Of a stretch of DNA of 64,000 nucleotides, positions 1-13,049 are shown one piece after another; the stretch's first letter is position 1; the number at the start of each line of letters is the position of its first letter. The DNA is from Cornus controversa (lineage: Eukaryota; Streptophyta; Magnoliopsida; Cornales; Cornaceae), in the NCBI GenBank assembly GCA_026545225.1, contig CM048848.1:28994806-29058805 (forward strand), written 5' to 3'. The translations under genes were made by a program, and so were the position numbers. The notes beneath the pieces are model-generated. The model was given only the letters and a program-made list of their open reading frames with translations. It was not told the DNA's origin and ran no database searches.

Positions 1-188
1 GACACCCACACTCGCCTGACAAGCTACAGGTTGCACAGGTATTAATTGTGCTTATATGTGCAATTCTATCTTATCTTGTTCTATCTCCAAATGGTATAGG
101 ATATTTTGGAGTCCAAAGCAGACAATATTATATTTCATCTCATTCCCATAGTATGAGATATTTTGGAGTCCAATTCAGAAAATATTAT
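1..188. other. Non-coding AT-rich edge of window
   Basis: No recognisable gene. The phrase 'atattttggagtccaa' occurs twice (around 101-117 and 158-173), a small local duplication. The open frame here is short and has no family features. Confidence 0.4.
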
Positions 189-604
189 GGGCCTGTTTGG
201 AGGAGCTTTCTGATTCTAAAATTCCTTCTATTTAAAGGATTTTGAAGAATGTCTTCAATAAAATGAATTTAAATGAAAAAAGTTGTTTGGTTCTTACATT
301 TTTTTGAAATTCCTTCCACAATTAATATAGTTTTAAATTGACAAATTTATACTTAATAATTACTCTCAATAAAAGGGGCAAGTTTCAAAAAATAAAAGGG
401 ACCAAAATTGTTTATAAAGTTTGTTACTTAAAATTTTTTTTTTTCAAATGCATGTTTTTCAAGCGTTCTTTGAATGGACTTTTTAAGAATTCGACTTTTA
501 TTAGAAATTATTATTTTTTATTTCACCAAATATTAACATTTTTTTAGAAAGAACTTGTACTTAAATGCCCATTTCAATTTCCTAAGAAGCTTTTCCAAAC
601 AAAC
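189..604. mobile_element. MITE-like element with hAT-type ends
   Basis: The left end reads gggcctgtttggaggagctt. The reverse complement of the right end reads gtttgtttggaaaagctt, so the two ends form imperfect terminal inverted repeats around about 415 bp of AT-rich, non-coding DNA. 'GGGCCTGTTTGG' ends are common in plant non-autonomous hAT elements (family knowledge). The target duplication is not clear, so exact limits are uncertain by several bases. Confidence 0.45.
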
Positions 605-2402
605 ATTGTGTCTGATTCCGAACATCCTTGATTTGTATTATTTCATTTGTCTAAAAAAAAAAAAAAAAAGCAACTAATATACATGTATACATTATTGACA
701 ATGGTGAAATACAAATAGTTGACAGATAATGATATCGTGTGGAACCATCCACATATCTATTCGTTACTTTTGTTTCGAATTATTGTATGCATGTTTAGTT
801 GGCGTGAGAGGCTCTTCCTCTAAAGTTAAATGTGTTTTTTTCAGATAGAGACAAACGAATGTAGAGTGTTTTCCATTAACCGTGAGTGGCTCGTCCTCTA
901 AGGTCAAGTCTTTTTCTTAAAGCAAAGGGATGCCCGTGCTATTTAAAACTATATATTATCTGTTTACAGTTTAAAATTAATTTATTTAATGATTTAACAG
1001 CCATGATTCCTAATAGTACTAATATATATACACACACAGCTAAACTATATTTGAGGCACTATAGTTTGTGTATATATATATATATGTATGGGCCGTGATA
1101 GATCTTTCAAAAATTGAAAATTTTTGACTCCAATAACGTGAGTGTTGAAAATTTTCAACTCCAATAATGTGAGTGGGGCAGCCTCACCATGATTTTCATA
1201 TAGATATATATATATAAATTTTACAATAATTGTCACTTTCTTCAAACAGTGTCACTATGTTTCCTGCTTCAAATTTTAAATTAAGATGAGAAGTAAGACA
1301 ATTTTAAAAAACGCCGACATGAACAACAAACAAAGAATATAATGTATAAAATTAGTTATTGCGTTGAACGGGAGTCTAATATATATATATATATATATTA
1401 GCCTTTTGTTAATGACGAATTTTTTGACTCGTAATCTATGATTGAATAAATTATTGAGTATTCCAACGTACTCACAATCTAGTGAGTGTTTATTAAAGGA
1501 ATAATTACAATAACTTTCTTAGATTTGACAAATTCTCCGAAACAATTTTTCATTATAACTATCACTCACTCAAAGTAGTATTTCCCTTCTCTAACTCCAT
1601 TAGTTTAAATGTAAAATATCATATATGTATCCCCACTTTTTTAATTGTATTTAATAAGAGTAGGTTTTTGCAAAAAGACCAAATTTTCACTCATTATTAC
1701 TTTATCCTTTGTTCAATAGGTGTAGCAATTATCGGAGACAAGGTTATAAAAAGTAGACTTTGACCTAGCGATGCATCGGTAAAATAAAGATGTCTAGTTG
1801 TAATAAAGGTAAAAGACGAAGAGAATGCCCAAAAATAACATGTGATGAAATTATTAAAAGTGATTTAAAAAAATTAAACTTGGGGAAATGGCATTCAATG
1901 GCAAAGAAGGAAGAGAGAGAACCTTTATGAACTTCACAATTTCAATTTAATTTTGTGATTTTATTATCTTTATTAATCATAGAAGTATGTAATTGCCTTA
2001 TTCACTGTCCTAAATATTTGTTATATCATCTCTCTCTGACTATACAAACTGTATTATATTTTTGTGTTAGATTAAAAAACTTATATAATTTTCGAAGCCA
2101 ATGACTAATTGACCATAAAGATATAAATGCTGACTTCTTTTTTCTTCCCCTCAAATGTTCATGGCCTCAAGTCAAAACAATTGCATGAATAAGAGTAGGT
2201 TGTAAATTTATTTATTTTTTTAATATATATATATATGATAAGTTGTATCATAGCAAGGAAATCCCAAGGGGAAAAAGTCAATCAGAAAACAAAACTGACT
2301 ATCTAAATATAAGTTAACAATATTTTTCTACTCATTAGAGCATGTTTTCCATCTTTGGGTTTTACACAATATACCAATGAACATCAATTCAGATGGTATA
2401 AG
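605..2402. other. Intergenic AT-rich DNA, no gene seen
   Basis: Contains dinucleotide (TA)n runs near 1070-1086, 1378-1399 and 2223-2236, and two small local duplications: 'gtgag.ggctc.tcctctaa' near 803-825 and 885-904, and 'actccaataa.gtgagtg' near 1127-1175. No open frame has family character, and no RNA gene was recognised. Confidence 0.45.
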
Positions 2403-2407
2403 GTATC

Positions 2408-2728
2408 TGTAGCAGAAGAAAAGAATCGTTAGATGACACGTGTAACTAACGTGACACATGGCAACCACGTCACCTTCCACATCACCCATGACAAGGTGCC
2501 GCGAATATAAGGAAAGACCAAAATCTCCTCCTTAAATACCGATATTTGAACACTGAATCCTTGCAAAGAATGTAGGCATAATTTCATAAGTAAAATCAAA
2601 ATAAGCGGAGAAATTAAAGGCACAATCAGTATTCATGAGGATATTTAAAGACTGAATGAGAATGAGGAAAGGGGCATCTCTATCTCTTTAAAAATATACT
2701 TGTTAAGTGTGGCTGCAATTTTTCTGCA
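2408..2728 (+). repeat. 5' LTR of the Tat element
   Basis: 321 bp, begins tgtagcagaag and ends ttttctgca. It matches 11546-11869 almost base for base, with about ten substitutions and two small indels. Confidence 0.95.
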
Positions 2729-2737
2729 CCTACACTT

Positions 2738-2753
2738 TGGCGCCGTCTGTGGG
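2738..2753 (+). other. Primer binding site of the Tat element
   Basis: tggcgccgtctgtggg lies 9 bp inside the 5' LTR. TGGCGCCG-type primer sites are usual in the Tat/Athila branch of plant Gypsy elements. Confidence 0.75.
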
Positions 2754-2899
2754 AACGAAGCAGTCCATAGATTCCTTAGGAGTTTATGCCTGTACAGCTA
2801 CGTTCCGGAACTATAACAAGGCAACAATCACTCGCATTGAACCACTCGATGGAGCAGAATCAGACACAAGAGCAGCTCCTTCAGAAAATGAGAAAATAG

Positions 2900-5800
2900 T
2901 TGGAGGAGTCCAACCGGAGAAATGACCTACTCCAAGAGAAGATTGCCCGACTCACTGAAAAACAACCGGAGAACGCCCCACCTGAAAGGGAAGCCTCTAT
3001 AGAATACGATTCCGCTCAAAACGGAAGACGGATCATGGAACAACCGGAATCCCAAACCACCAAACCAGACGTCAGTTTTGATACATTGACCAAACGTCTG
3101 GAGGAGGTCAACGCCGATATTAAGGACCTGAAGAATCTGACCCTAGCAGATCTAGCAACCCAAGTTGCCAACAAGGTGATACAGTCCCCTTTCTCGGACG
3201 AAATAAGGAGGTTGTCGAACCGAGGAAATTCAGACTTCCAAGTTTCATCACCTTCGACGAAACGACATATCCTGTTGACCATCTCTTTCATGTGTAGCAG
3301 AGGATGACTCTGCATGCTGAGGACGAAAACCTCATGTGCAAGGTTTTTCCAACTAGTTTGTCCGGTGCTACCCTAACCTGGTTTAAACAACAACCTTCGG
3401 GCATAATTCCCAGTTTCACAAAACTGTGCGAGCTTTTCATCGTGCAGTACATTGGCAACTGGAGACAGAAGAAAACAAATTCTTCTCTTTTCACTATGAG
3501 ACAAACGAAGGGAGAGGCCTTGAAATCCTTCATGACCAGATTCAATCTAGAAATGTCCCTGATCGACGGTTACGACCAAGCGGCAGCGGTAGAAGCCTTC
3601 AAAATAGCCATGATCCCCGGCTCGAAGTTCCACTAATCTCTGGTCAGGAAAACCCCTAAGACCATGAGAGATCTAAACGCGAAAGCACAAGGATAGCTCA
3701 GTCTCAAAGAAGATGAAGCTTTACGCCAATAGAGGACAGCTTTGATAAGCATCGGCCCATTGCCCAAGGAGAAAGGCGATAAACAGAAAATTCAGGGTAG
3801 AATTCCTCTCGTACTTTCGATGTCAGGGAAATGCCCCAAGTTCAAGGAAAAGAACACACTCCTGAAGTGCACTCTGGCGAGGTTGTACCAAGAAAACAAG
3901 AATAGAGGCATATTCCGAACACCTCCACCCATCCGGAATCCAGCCGAACTCAATGATAAGAGCAAACATCGTGCTCTACATCAGGATTACGGGCACACCA
4001 CTAATGAATGCCATAATCTCAGCGGACAGACAAAGGCAATCATTGCCAATGGAGGTCTAACGGAATATGTGGCGAAAGAACAACTGAAGTAGAATGAACC
4101 CGAATCCGAATACAGTTAAGACAATCAATACGATACACAGTTAAGCAACAAAGGGAGACCAAGGATTGACTAGATTAGTCCTCCGCCAAGCTAAAAGGCT
4201 GTAGAAGATGACATAAGTCAATTCTGTTCAAGACGCGGGAGCTGATGCTCAGATCACGTTCGGAGATCCGGACCTAATGAGAGTACAACTCCCTCATGAA
4301 GATCCACTAGTAGTTAGCTTGTTGGTGGCAAATTGGTGGATAAAAAGAGTAATCGTCGATGCTGGGTCGAGCGCAAATATAATGACATTGGAGGTTTTCA
4401 AGCAGGTAGGAATCGGAGGTGACCAGATCAAACGATCCGATGGTCCCCTCGTAGGTTTTGATGGAAACAAAGTGATGCTGGTCGGAACAATAGCACTATC
4501 TGTGACGGCAGAGCAGAGAACACTCAGGGAGTCGTTTGTAGTAGCAGACGTTCGTTCATCTTACAACCTTATAATGGGAAGGGGTTGGATCCACAGGATG
4601 CATGGGGTACCATCAACCCTACACCAAGTAATGAGGTGTCTAACCCCTAACGGAAGAGGAACAATAGACCTCCGAGGTGATCAGGTGGCAGCAAAAGAAT
4701 GCTATTCACTCACTATTAAAAATATACCGAAAGATGGAGAAACTTCTGGGACTAACAGCCAATAGCAATCACAGAAGCCAGTCATGCCTGAGCAACAGGA
4801 GGCCGAAAGCAGAGCTCAGCCCATAGAGCAGCTCCAACCAGTCCAACTAGGAAATTCGGAAGAAGACAAAGGTACGCAGATCGGGACGTTGTTACAGAAG
4901 AAAGAGAAGGAGGAGCTGATTGAAGTATTGAGAAGAAACAAAGACGTATTTGCCTAGACTCACCTTGACATGCCAGGAATGGATCCCAAGTTGGTAAAGC
5001 ATACCTTGAATGTGGATCTCGGTAACACTCCCGTTAAATAAAAGCAGAGGAGGTTCGCCCCGAAAAGAAACCAGATAATAGCTGAAGAAGTTCATCGCAT
5101 GCTCCAGGTTAATCTTATCAGAGAAGTAAAATACCCGGAATGGCTCTCCAATGTGGTGGTGGTATGAAAGAAAAATGAAAAATGGAGAATTTGTATCGAC
5201 TTCATAAACCTAAACAAGGCTTGTCCGAAGGATAGCTTCCCACTACCCAAAATAGACCAGATGGTAGACGCCACTGCCAGGTACGAACTGCTAACCTTTT
5301 TGGACGCTTATTCGGGCTACAACCAGATTTTGATAGATCCGAAAGATGAGGAGAAAACCTCATTCATCACCGAACGAGGAACCTACTGCTACAAGGTAAT
5401 GCCCTTCGGCTTGAAGAACGCAGGAGCGACGTACCAGCGAATGATCAATCACGTCATCAGAAAATAGATCAACAAAACCGTAGAAGCATATATAGATGAT
5501 ATGGTGGTCAAAAGTACAATGAGAGAAGATCATCTGCGCCATTTATAGGAAATATTCGAAACCCTTAGGAAGCATCGACTAAGGCTCAACCCATCAAAAT
5601 GTTCGTTCGGACTGTCATTTGGTCAGTTCCTCAGCCACATGGTCAGCCGAACGGGGATAGAAATGAGCTCATCCCAATCATCAGCACTAATCCATATTTC
5701 GGAAGCAAAGACTCAACGAGACGTCCAGGTCCTTACTGGACGAATTACCATCCTTAGTAGATTTATATCACGTCTCTTGGACAAATACAAGCCATTCTTT

Positions 5801-7956
5801 GATGTTATCCGAAAAAAGAAAGGAAAAATTTGGGGAAAAGATCAATCGGAGGCCCTAAAAAGGCTAAAACAATATATGGCCTCGGCACCAATACTCTCGA
5901 TGCTGAAGCCCGGGGAAAAGTTACATTTGTACTTAGCAGTGTCAAAAATATTAATAAGCGCAGCGCTGATCAGAGAAGAGAATGAAAAGCAACACCTGGT
6001 ATGCTACTCCAGCAAGACAATGACAGATGCCGAAAATAGATACTTAAAGCTGAGAAGCTGATCTTGGCCTTAATTCACGCAAAGAAGAAGCTAAGACACT
6101 ATTTTGAATCACATCAAATAGTTGTTCCAACAAATCTGCCATTCAAGGCCATCCTCGGCAAGCCAGACATGACTGGGAGAATGATGAAGTGGGCCATGGA
6201 CCTCAGTGCCTATGACATCTTCTTCATACCTCGAACGACCCGCAAGGGTCAAGTGTTGGTCGAATTCTTGCTAGAATACGATGAACCGGTGGAAGAAAAA
6301 GAAAGTCCCTCTCATTGGAAAATTTATGTAGATGGTTCATCTTGTCACACTAGAGTAGGGGCATGAATCGAAGTAAGAACCCCCGACGGGATTACTTTGC
6401 ACCATGCTATCCGATTTGACTTCGATGCCTCTAACAATGTCGCAGAGTATGAGGCTCTCCTCGCAGGACTTCGACTAGCAAAGTTATTACAAATTAAGAG
6501 GTTGACGATGTTTAGTGATTCACAATTGGTTGTGAATCAAGTTAGTGGAGAGTTCTAGGCCAGAGAAGACAAGATGAACGCTTATCGAGAGGCAGTGCTT
6601 GAAGACATAAAGGATTTCGATGAGGTAGCCCTGAACCACATTCCACGCGAGAAAAATGAGGCGGCTGACAGGTTTGCTTACTCGGCTTCCAGTGCAGACA
6701 AATCCATGACCAGAGTATCCTCCGTAGAAGAATTAAGGGAGCCAAGCATCATAAAACCATTGGAGGTATTTGTAATCCCACGAGAGCCAAGCTGGATTGA
6801 TCCGATAGAGGCAAACCTTAGGAATGGTACCCTCCCCGAACAAAAAAGAGAGGCAAAGAAGCTAAGAATGAAGGCCTCAATGTACTCTATCATTAATAAT
6901 CACCTCTACAGAAGATCATTCTCGGGGCCGTTGTTAAAATGTCTAACCCCATCAGAAGCCAATAAAGTCCTGAATGAAATCTATGAGGGAGTCTGCGGTA
7001 ATCATTTTGGAGGTCGATTACTAGCCCATAAAGCTCTGACGATAGGGTACTTCTGGCCCTATATATCCCGTGACGCTGCAAAATACTCTAGAAACTATGA
7101 CAAGTGTCAAAAGCACACCCAGTTGCTGCATCAGCCACCAGGGAACTTAAATCCAATGACTAATCCTTGGCCTTTAGCCCAATGGGGGATGGACATGGTG
7201 GGACCTTTGTCGATCGCAGCACAAAAGAAGAAATATGTTCTCTTGGCCACGGACTATTTCATCAAGTGGGTTGAGGCAGAAGCATGCGCTTCTATAACTC
7301 ACGTACAAGTCGAAAAGTTCATCTGGAACAACATAATATGCAGCTTTGGCATACCTTCGGCAATAATTATGGATAATGGGAAGAATCTAGACAATCAATT
7401 TATCCAGGGGTTCTTCGTGAAGTATGGAATCAACCAACGACTCTCGTCAAGGTCATATCCATAAGGGAACGGACAAGCAGAGATTATGAATAAAACTATT
7501 TTTGAAAATATCAAGAAAAAGTTAGAAGAGAGAAAAGGCCGCTGGTTAGAAGAATTGCCGAATGTGCTCTGGGCCTATCGGACCACCCCTAGAACACCTA
7601 CGGGGAGTAGTCCCTTCAACATGACATATAAGATGGAAGTAGTAATCCGCGTCGAACTCAACATCCCGACCGAAAGGATCGAATTGTTCGAAGCAGGGGA
7701 GAACAATCGCCAGATCGGACACGACGTCGAACTGATTGAAGAAAAGAGAGAAGCTGCGCAAATCAGGATGGCAGCCTACCAGCAAAGACTTCGCAGGGCA
7801 TATAACAAAAAGGTTAGACCCCGATCGTTCGAGCAAAGAGACTGGGTCTTGCGCAAAGTCACCAGCAACACCAAAGAGCTAAACGCGGGAAAGTTTGCAG
7901 CAAAATGGGAAGGTCCATTTGAAATAGTCGAAGTTATTGGAAAGGGAGCATACTGA
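2900..7956 (+). pseudogene. Tat gag-pol remains (gag, PR, RT, RH, aRH, INT)
   Basis: Broken coding region read across several frames. Gag lies about 2900-3650 (retrotransposon gag domain) with a degenerate zinc knuckle near 3980-4020. An aspartic protease-like stretch lies at 4277-4765 (VDAGSSANI). Reverse transcriptase lies about 5090-5640 (MPFGLKNAGATYQ, YIDDMVVKS), RNase H about 5840-6260, the extra Tat-type RNase H about 6318-6700 (IYVDGSS) and integrase about 6960-7960, including a zinc-binding part, the core and a C-terminal part. It is a fossil with many breaks and no product is expected. Confidence 0.9.
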
Positions 7957-8232
7957 CTAAGAAGAATGCACGACAATGGAGCCATGGTCGAAAAATCTTG
8001 GAACACAATGCACCTGAAAAGGTACTACATGTAAGCTGTAGTGCAATCTTAAATAAAGAACTGAAAGTCTCTCGATTAATTTTATCCCACATCGGATGAA
8101 TATCGGATCATTGTCTGTTTAATGTAATGGGTTCCGCACATCCTACACAAAGGCAGTGGAATTGTACGGCAAAAGACTGTTGCGCAGTGCCACTGTCTTG
8201 ACCTTTTTGTAAATATGTTTCTTTGAATAAAA

Positions 8233-8900
8233 GAGACCTCGACATGACCAGCCAAACGTCTCGGATGAAAGAAAATGGCTAAGGCATGACCAACCGAATG
8301 CCAAAACTGAATGAAAGAGACCTCGGCATGACCAGCCGAACGTCTTATATGAAAGAAAACGGCTAAGGCATGACTAGCCGAATGCCAAAACTAAATGAAA
8401 GAGACCTCGACATGACCAGCCGAACGTCTCAAATGACAAAAAATGGCTAAGGCATGACCAGCCGAATGCCAGAACTGAATGAAAGAGACCTCGGCATGAC
8501 CAGCCGAATGTCTCAAATGAAAGAAAACGGCTAAGGCATGACTAGCCAAATGCCAGAACTGAATGAAAGAGATCTCGGCATGACCAGCCAAATGTCTCAA
8601 ATGAAAGAAAATGGCTAAGGCATGACCAATCGAATGCCAGAACTGAATGAAAGAGACCTCGGCATAACCAGCTAAATGTCTCAAATGAAAGAAAATGGCT
8701 AAGGCATGACTAGCCGAATGCCAGAACTGAATGAAAGAGACCTCGACATGATAAGCCGAACGCTTCAGATGAAAAAAAATCGCTGAGGCATGATTAGCTG
8801 AACGCCGGACCTTGGCATGATCAGCCGAACGTTTCAAGCGAATGAAAATGGCTAAGGAATGATCAGCCAAACGCTAGATGCTAATAAAAGTGACCTTGAC
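8233..8900 (+). repeat. 84-bp tandem repeat in the Tat 3' region
   Basis: Unit starts fall at 8233, 8317, 8401, 8485, 8569, 8653 and 8737, exactly 84 bp apart, followed by a more decayed stretch to about 8900. Each unit is two related halves of about 42 bp: 'cctcgacatgaccagccgaa' followed by 'ctaaggcatgaccagccgaa'. A repetitive open frame on the minus strand here is a by-product of the repeat. Amplified 3' tandem repeats are a known trait of Retand elements. Confidence 0.93.
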
Positions 8901-9167
8901 ATGACCAGCCAAAAGCATGAATGAATGATATCTCAGCATCCGAGTTTTCTTTACAAGGACCTCAGGTGATTAAACGCATATCAATGAAAGTATTAGAAAT
9001 TGCATATATCGTTGATTTTTATAAAAGTGCAAATAGAAGACAAGCATATGGTTTCCTGACGAATCAAAAGTAAGAAAAAGAACATCTTCTATTATATCAG
9101 TGGGTTTTTACAAGGAAAATTGCCCCAAGGGACAGTACAAAAAGAAGAAGGGAAATTTATAGATAAA

Positions 9168-11268
9168 TCAATGCATTGAAGGAGCATCCAAAGCATTGGT
9201 AGGCCCTCCACCAAGGGGAATCGCAGCCTCTTGGGAAGTATGGTCATCCTCAAAGATGCTGGTAATCTCCTTCTCCTCGTCCCCTTCTTTTGGATCATGA
9301 TGAGGAGGCCCTTTTAAGCCCATCTCTCGATCATACTCGGTTGGGCCACCAGGATAGGATCGATCAACGTCAGGTACCATAGCATCCTCAAAGCCTTGAC
9401 GGTAGGCTTCGGCATTTCTGATCTGAACAGTGGGCGACAGCCTGTCAAACAAAGCCTTAGCACCTTTCTCCAGTTTAATCGATCAATCTTACAAAGAGCT
9501 GACGTTCAGTTCAGATTCGGACGCTCGGGACTCAGCCAACACCCTCTGGAATTCAGCCTCTTCTTTCCTTTTGGAAAGATCGTCCACCTGAGACTTGAGC
9601 TACTCATTCTCCAACAAAAGAGCTTGGGACTTTGCTTTCTCACTGTTGACTTCACGTATGGCAGCGCGAAAGTCAGCCTTAGCCCTCCTAATTTTAGCAT
9701 CAGCCTTTTTAACTTTAACGGTCGCTTGCTCGACCAATTTGCACATGGTCATCACGCCGAACATGTTCTACAAAGGCACATGAAGTCATTAAGGAAAGTA
9801 ACAGAAGAGCACGTAATGGAATTGAGAACGTGTTTTTCTCACCTTGAGTGCCGCGTTAGGACACGATTCCAGAAGGTTGTTAACAGAAAGGTCCATCATC
9901 ATCTTTGCATCCCGGGGAGGCCACATCTCCTTCAAGAACACCTTCATTGACTCCCTGTTTTCAAGTAAGGAATCCTCAATCGATAAGGGCATACCATTGG
10001 CCTTCACCATCCGATGGACCCACGGTTCTACAGAAGAAGAACTTGGGACATCAGACCCCACAGCAGCAGTCCTAGCAGTTGAAGGCTCCCTAGACCCTGG
10101 AGCCGAAAGGGAAGCTGAGACTACCACCTTCTGAGGCTTGGGGGGAGGGGCACACTCCTCTATTTCTTTCACTTCAGTGGAAGTGACTTTTTCGCAGCCA
10201 CCTCCTCGGCATGCCTTTTACGCAAAGTCGACGCCACCTCTAAATCTCGATCGGTCGGAGGACCGGTAAGGTTGTTCCCTTCAGACAACCTTCTTGTTTT
10301 CGTACAAGTGGCTTTTGGAAGCTTCATTTTGACACTGGCTGCACCTTCTAAGATAACTTTAAGTACCTCAGAACACAAAAAAGAAAAAGACTTGGTTACA
10401 CTCCTCCACACCTTTTCACCGAGAGTCTTCAGACGTGCCACCAATTCAGAGCTTGGAATAAGATCTCTAACTGCACCAACAAAAGACCAAATTTGGTTAA
10501 AGGGCACAACATCACATATAACGCAGTTACAATGAAGGTCAGAAAGAAAGTTAGAAGACAGGATACCTAATCCACCGAACTTCTGGGAAATAGGAAATTT
10601 TTCAGAAGAAGGGACCTTCCATTTCCCCCCAACAACCACAAGCTGAGCCTTCCAGCCCTTGTCGGAGGAGGGATGGCTGGTACAGAATGATCTACCCGGG
10701 CGAGGGAAGAAATGGAAGCGATTCCTCTCATTCTTTGTAGCACAGACTTGGTAGCAAAGAAGAAGATCATCTAATCCCAACTCGAGGTCACGAGTGTAAT
10801 TAAAGGCGAGAACGCTGGAAATAACCCTAAAGAAATTAGGGTTCACTTGCAAAGGAGCCAAATTTAGTTTGTTAAGAACAAGATGATAGAAAGGGTGAAG
10901 AGGAAACTGAAATATGGGGAAATGTTTGGCAGAGAAGATCATGTCATCCTTATTCAAACCTTCTTTGGATCAAAAATCGAAGTCAAGAGGATAATTCCTA
11001 AGAGTAACATCAGTCGGGACCTCACAGTCAATTATAAGTTTTCCCAAATTTAAAGGAGTCCTAACTAGGTCTCGGTCAACATCATCTGAATCAGAATCCG
11101 AAGAATTCTGATCTCCTAAAGAAGAGGGATTGGCTAATGTCGAAGGAATAGAAGGAATCACAGGGAGAGCCTGATCACCCTCATCCTCACCCAGAAACTC
11201 ATCAATGGACTGATAGCTTTCCAATGGTCCAAACTCATCAACAATCTCTACACCTTTCTTCTTACTCA
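9168..11268 (-). pseudogene. Antisense coding remains in the Tat 3' region
   Basis: Long open stretches on the minus strand (11407-10970, 10957-10169, 10172-9789 and 9452-9168) lie end to end just before the 3' LTR, opposite to gag-pol. One plausible beginning is the Met at about 11268, in a Lys-rich then acidic segment. The 10957-10169 part is rich in aromatic and basic residues. This matches the antisense ORF reported in Tat-lineage elements, whose role is unknown. It is broken here. Whether the segments were once exons or simply decayed cannot be told. Confidence 0.65.
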
Positions 11269-11545
11269 TACCTCCGAAGTAAAGAGAGAAGGAGAAACAG
11301 TGGTAAAGGAGAAAGGAATAATCACTAACCTCAAACAGACGAGAAGACAGCCCCTGAATCGCCCAAAATCTACCACAATCTGAAAACACAAGAACAAGTG
11401 CAGGCATTTATGTGGAGGTGACATTACGGCGGCCACCAGGGGCACGAAGCCCAAATGCAATCTGGCGGTACAAACGAAGCGACGTTCATAGCGGAAAAAC
11501 CCTTTCAAATTCCAGCTAAAATTGGAAGGAGTTTTTGGGGCAAAC

Positions 11546-11869
11546 TGTAGCGGAAGAAAAGAATCGTTAGATGACACGTGTAACTAACGTGACACATGGT
11601 AACCACGTCACCTTCTACATTACCCATGACAAGGTGCCGCGAATACAGGAAAAGACCCAAAATCTCCTCCTTAAATACCGATATTTGAACACTGAATCCT
11701 TGCAAAGAATGTAGGCATAATTTCATAAGTAAAATCAAAATAAGCAGAGAAATTAAAGACACAATCATTGTATTCATGAGGATATTTAAAGACTGAATGA
11801 GAATGAGGAAAGGGCCATCTCTATCTCTTTAAAAATATACTTGTTAAGTGTGGCTGCAATTTTTCTGCA
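11546..11869 (+). repeat. 3' LTR of the Tat element
   Basis: 324 bp, begins tgtagcggaag and ends ttttctgca, followed directly by the target duplication GTATC. A purine-rich stretch with ggaaggag...ttgggg lies just upstream and is the likely polypurine tract. Confidence 0.95.
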
Positions 11870-11874
11870 GTATC

Positions 11875-12429
11875 AAAATTTTAATTATTCAAACTAATGA
11901 AATAAAAAAAAAATTTCCCCAAGAAGTAAAAATAAAAAAGCTATATCACTGGCTTGTCTATATGATTTTATTTGTCTATAACTTTTCTAAGATTCGATTA
12001 GATTAATCAAAATAAATAACTAAATATACTAATTTTTCAAACTATATAAAGAATGATATTTGAGATAAGAAATGGGAAATCTAAATAAACAATTATGATC
12101 TCTTTAGAATATAGTGCAAACCATGAACCTGTCTGATCACTCTTTCAATTTGATTAACTATTGAGGTATAGTTGAAAAAAAGGAAAAACAAAACAACATA
12201 TAAATATAATAATCATTTTATTATCATATATAGAGAAAAAACATATAATATTCTACAAATTTTTATTTTATTTTCTTGCGCATATCATCCAATAGATGAA
12301 AAAGCTTATGACAGAATGAAATCTTGATTATTGTTTTCTTGCTTGCAGTGCAAAAAAAAAAAAGACTTTTTTTCTTATATCGCTCATTAGATGTTAACTT
12401 CGACCCAACAATTAAGGTTCGAGAGCCTT
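11875..12429. other. Intergenic AT-rich DNA
   Basis: No gene or clear repeat was recognised between the Tat element and the point near 12430 where similarity to the SPH upstream blocks begins. Confidence 0.4.
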
Positions 12430-13049
12430 AATTTCTTGCACTTATTGATAAATGATGAGGTTAATTTAGTGCATTAACTAAAATTTGGAAACCGTAATTG
12501 CTCATCTTCAATCAAAATCCATATATCTCTCAATCTTTTACAATGTATTGATAAAAAAAACTAACAAATATGAATAGCTGTAAGTATTCCATTTCTGTGA
12601 CAAAATATGTCATTAAAAGTATTTAGACAAATAAAAATATATATTTATGTAGTATTTGAAAATTAAATATTTTGTTATTAGAGTTTTTATTTCGTGACAA
12701 TTGTCTTGTAGATCAAGTAAATCCCCTTTGAGTTTGTATGTAAAGTCCTTGATTTAGACCCACTCAAAAGGAATGCCGAGACACAGAATCACGGACTTAA
12801 CTTTTAAAAGCTAAGCAAACTAAATAATGTGCATTCATTAACTCTAATACGAACATATATGTCTAAATATATATATAAAGAGGGAGAGAGAGTCTCTTTA
12901 TATATATACTTTCTTTTCTCTGATCCTTTTATTTTGATGCTTTGATATTTAAGAGTGAGATTGGAGAAGACAAAAAAGAGATTAGGAATCTCTAAATAAA
13001 AGAGAGGGTATTTTGAATATTAAAGTGAAATGATCACTCATTGGAAATT

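Larger units (their letters stand above)
2408..11869 (+). mobile_element. Ty3/Gypsy LTR retrotransposon, Tat lineage (Retand-like), broken
   Basis: Complete in outline: two LTRs of about 321-324 bp starting TG and ending CA, flanked by the 5-bp target duplication GTATC (2403-2407 and 11870-11874). Parts in order are LTR, primer site, gag, protease, reverse transcriptase, RNase H, a second RNase H-like domain typical of Tat elements, integrase, an 84-bp tandem repeat, antisense coding remains and LTR. A 3' tandem repeat together with an antisense ORF is the layout known for Retand-type Tat elements. The coding region is broken in many places (clearly more than ten breaks). The LTRs differ at roughly 3% of positions by eye. 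At a rate of about 1.3e-8 substitutions per site per year this suggests around 1 million years. Confidence 0.93.

Noticed and set aside
8391-8870. 159-codon minus-strand frame with a repetitive protein
   Set aside because: It is a product of the 84-bp tandem repeat, whose length is a multiple of three. Nothing suggests translation.
9396-9950. Plus-strand 184-codon frame in the Tat 3' region
   Set aside because: Opposite to the antisense coding remains, which have better protein character; judged a shadow.
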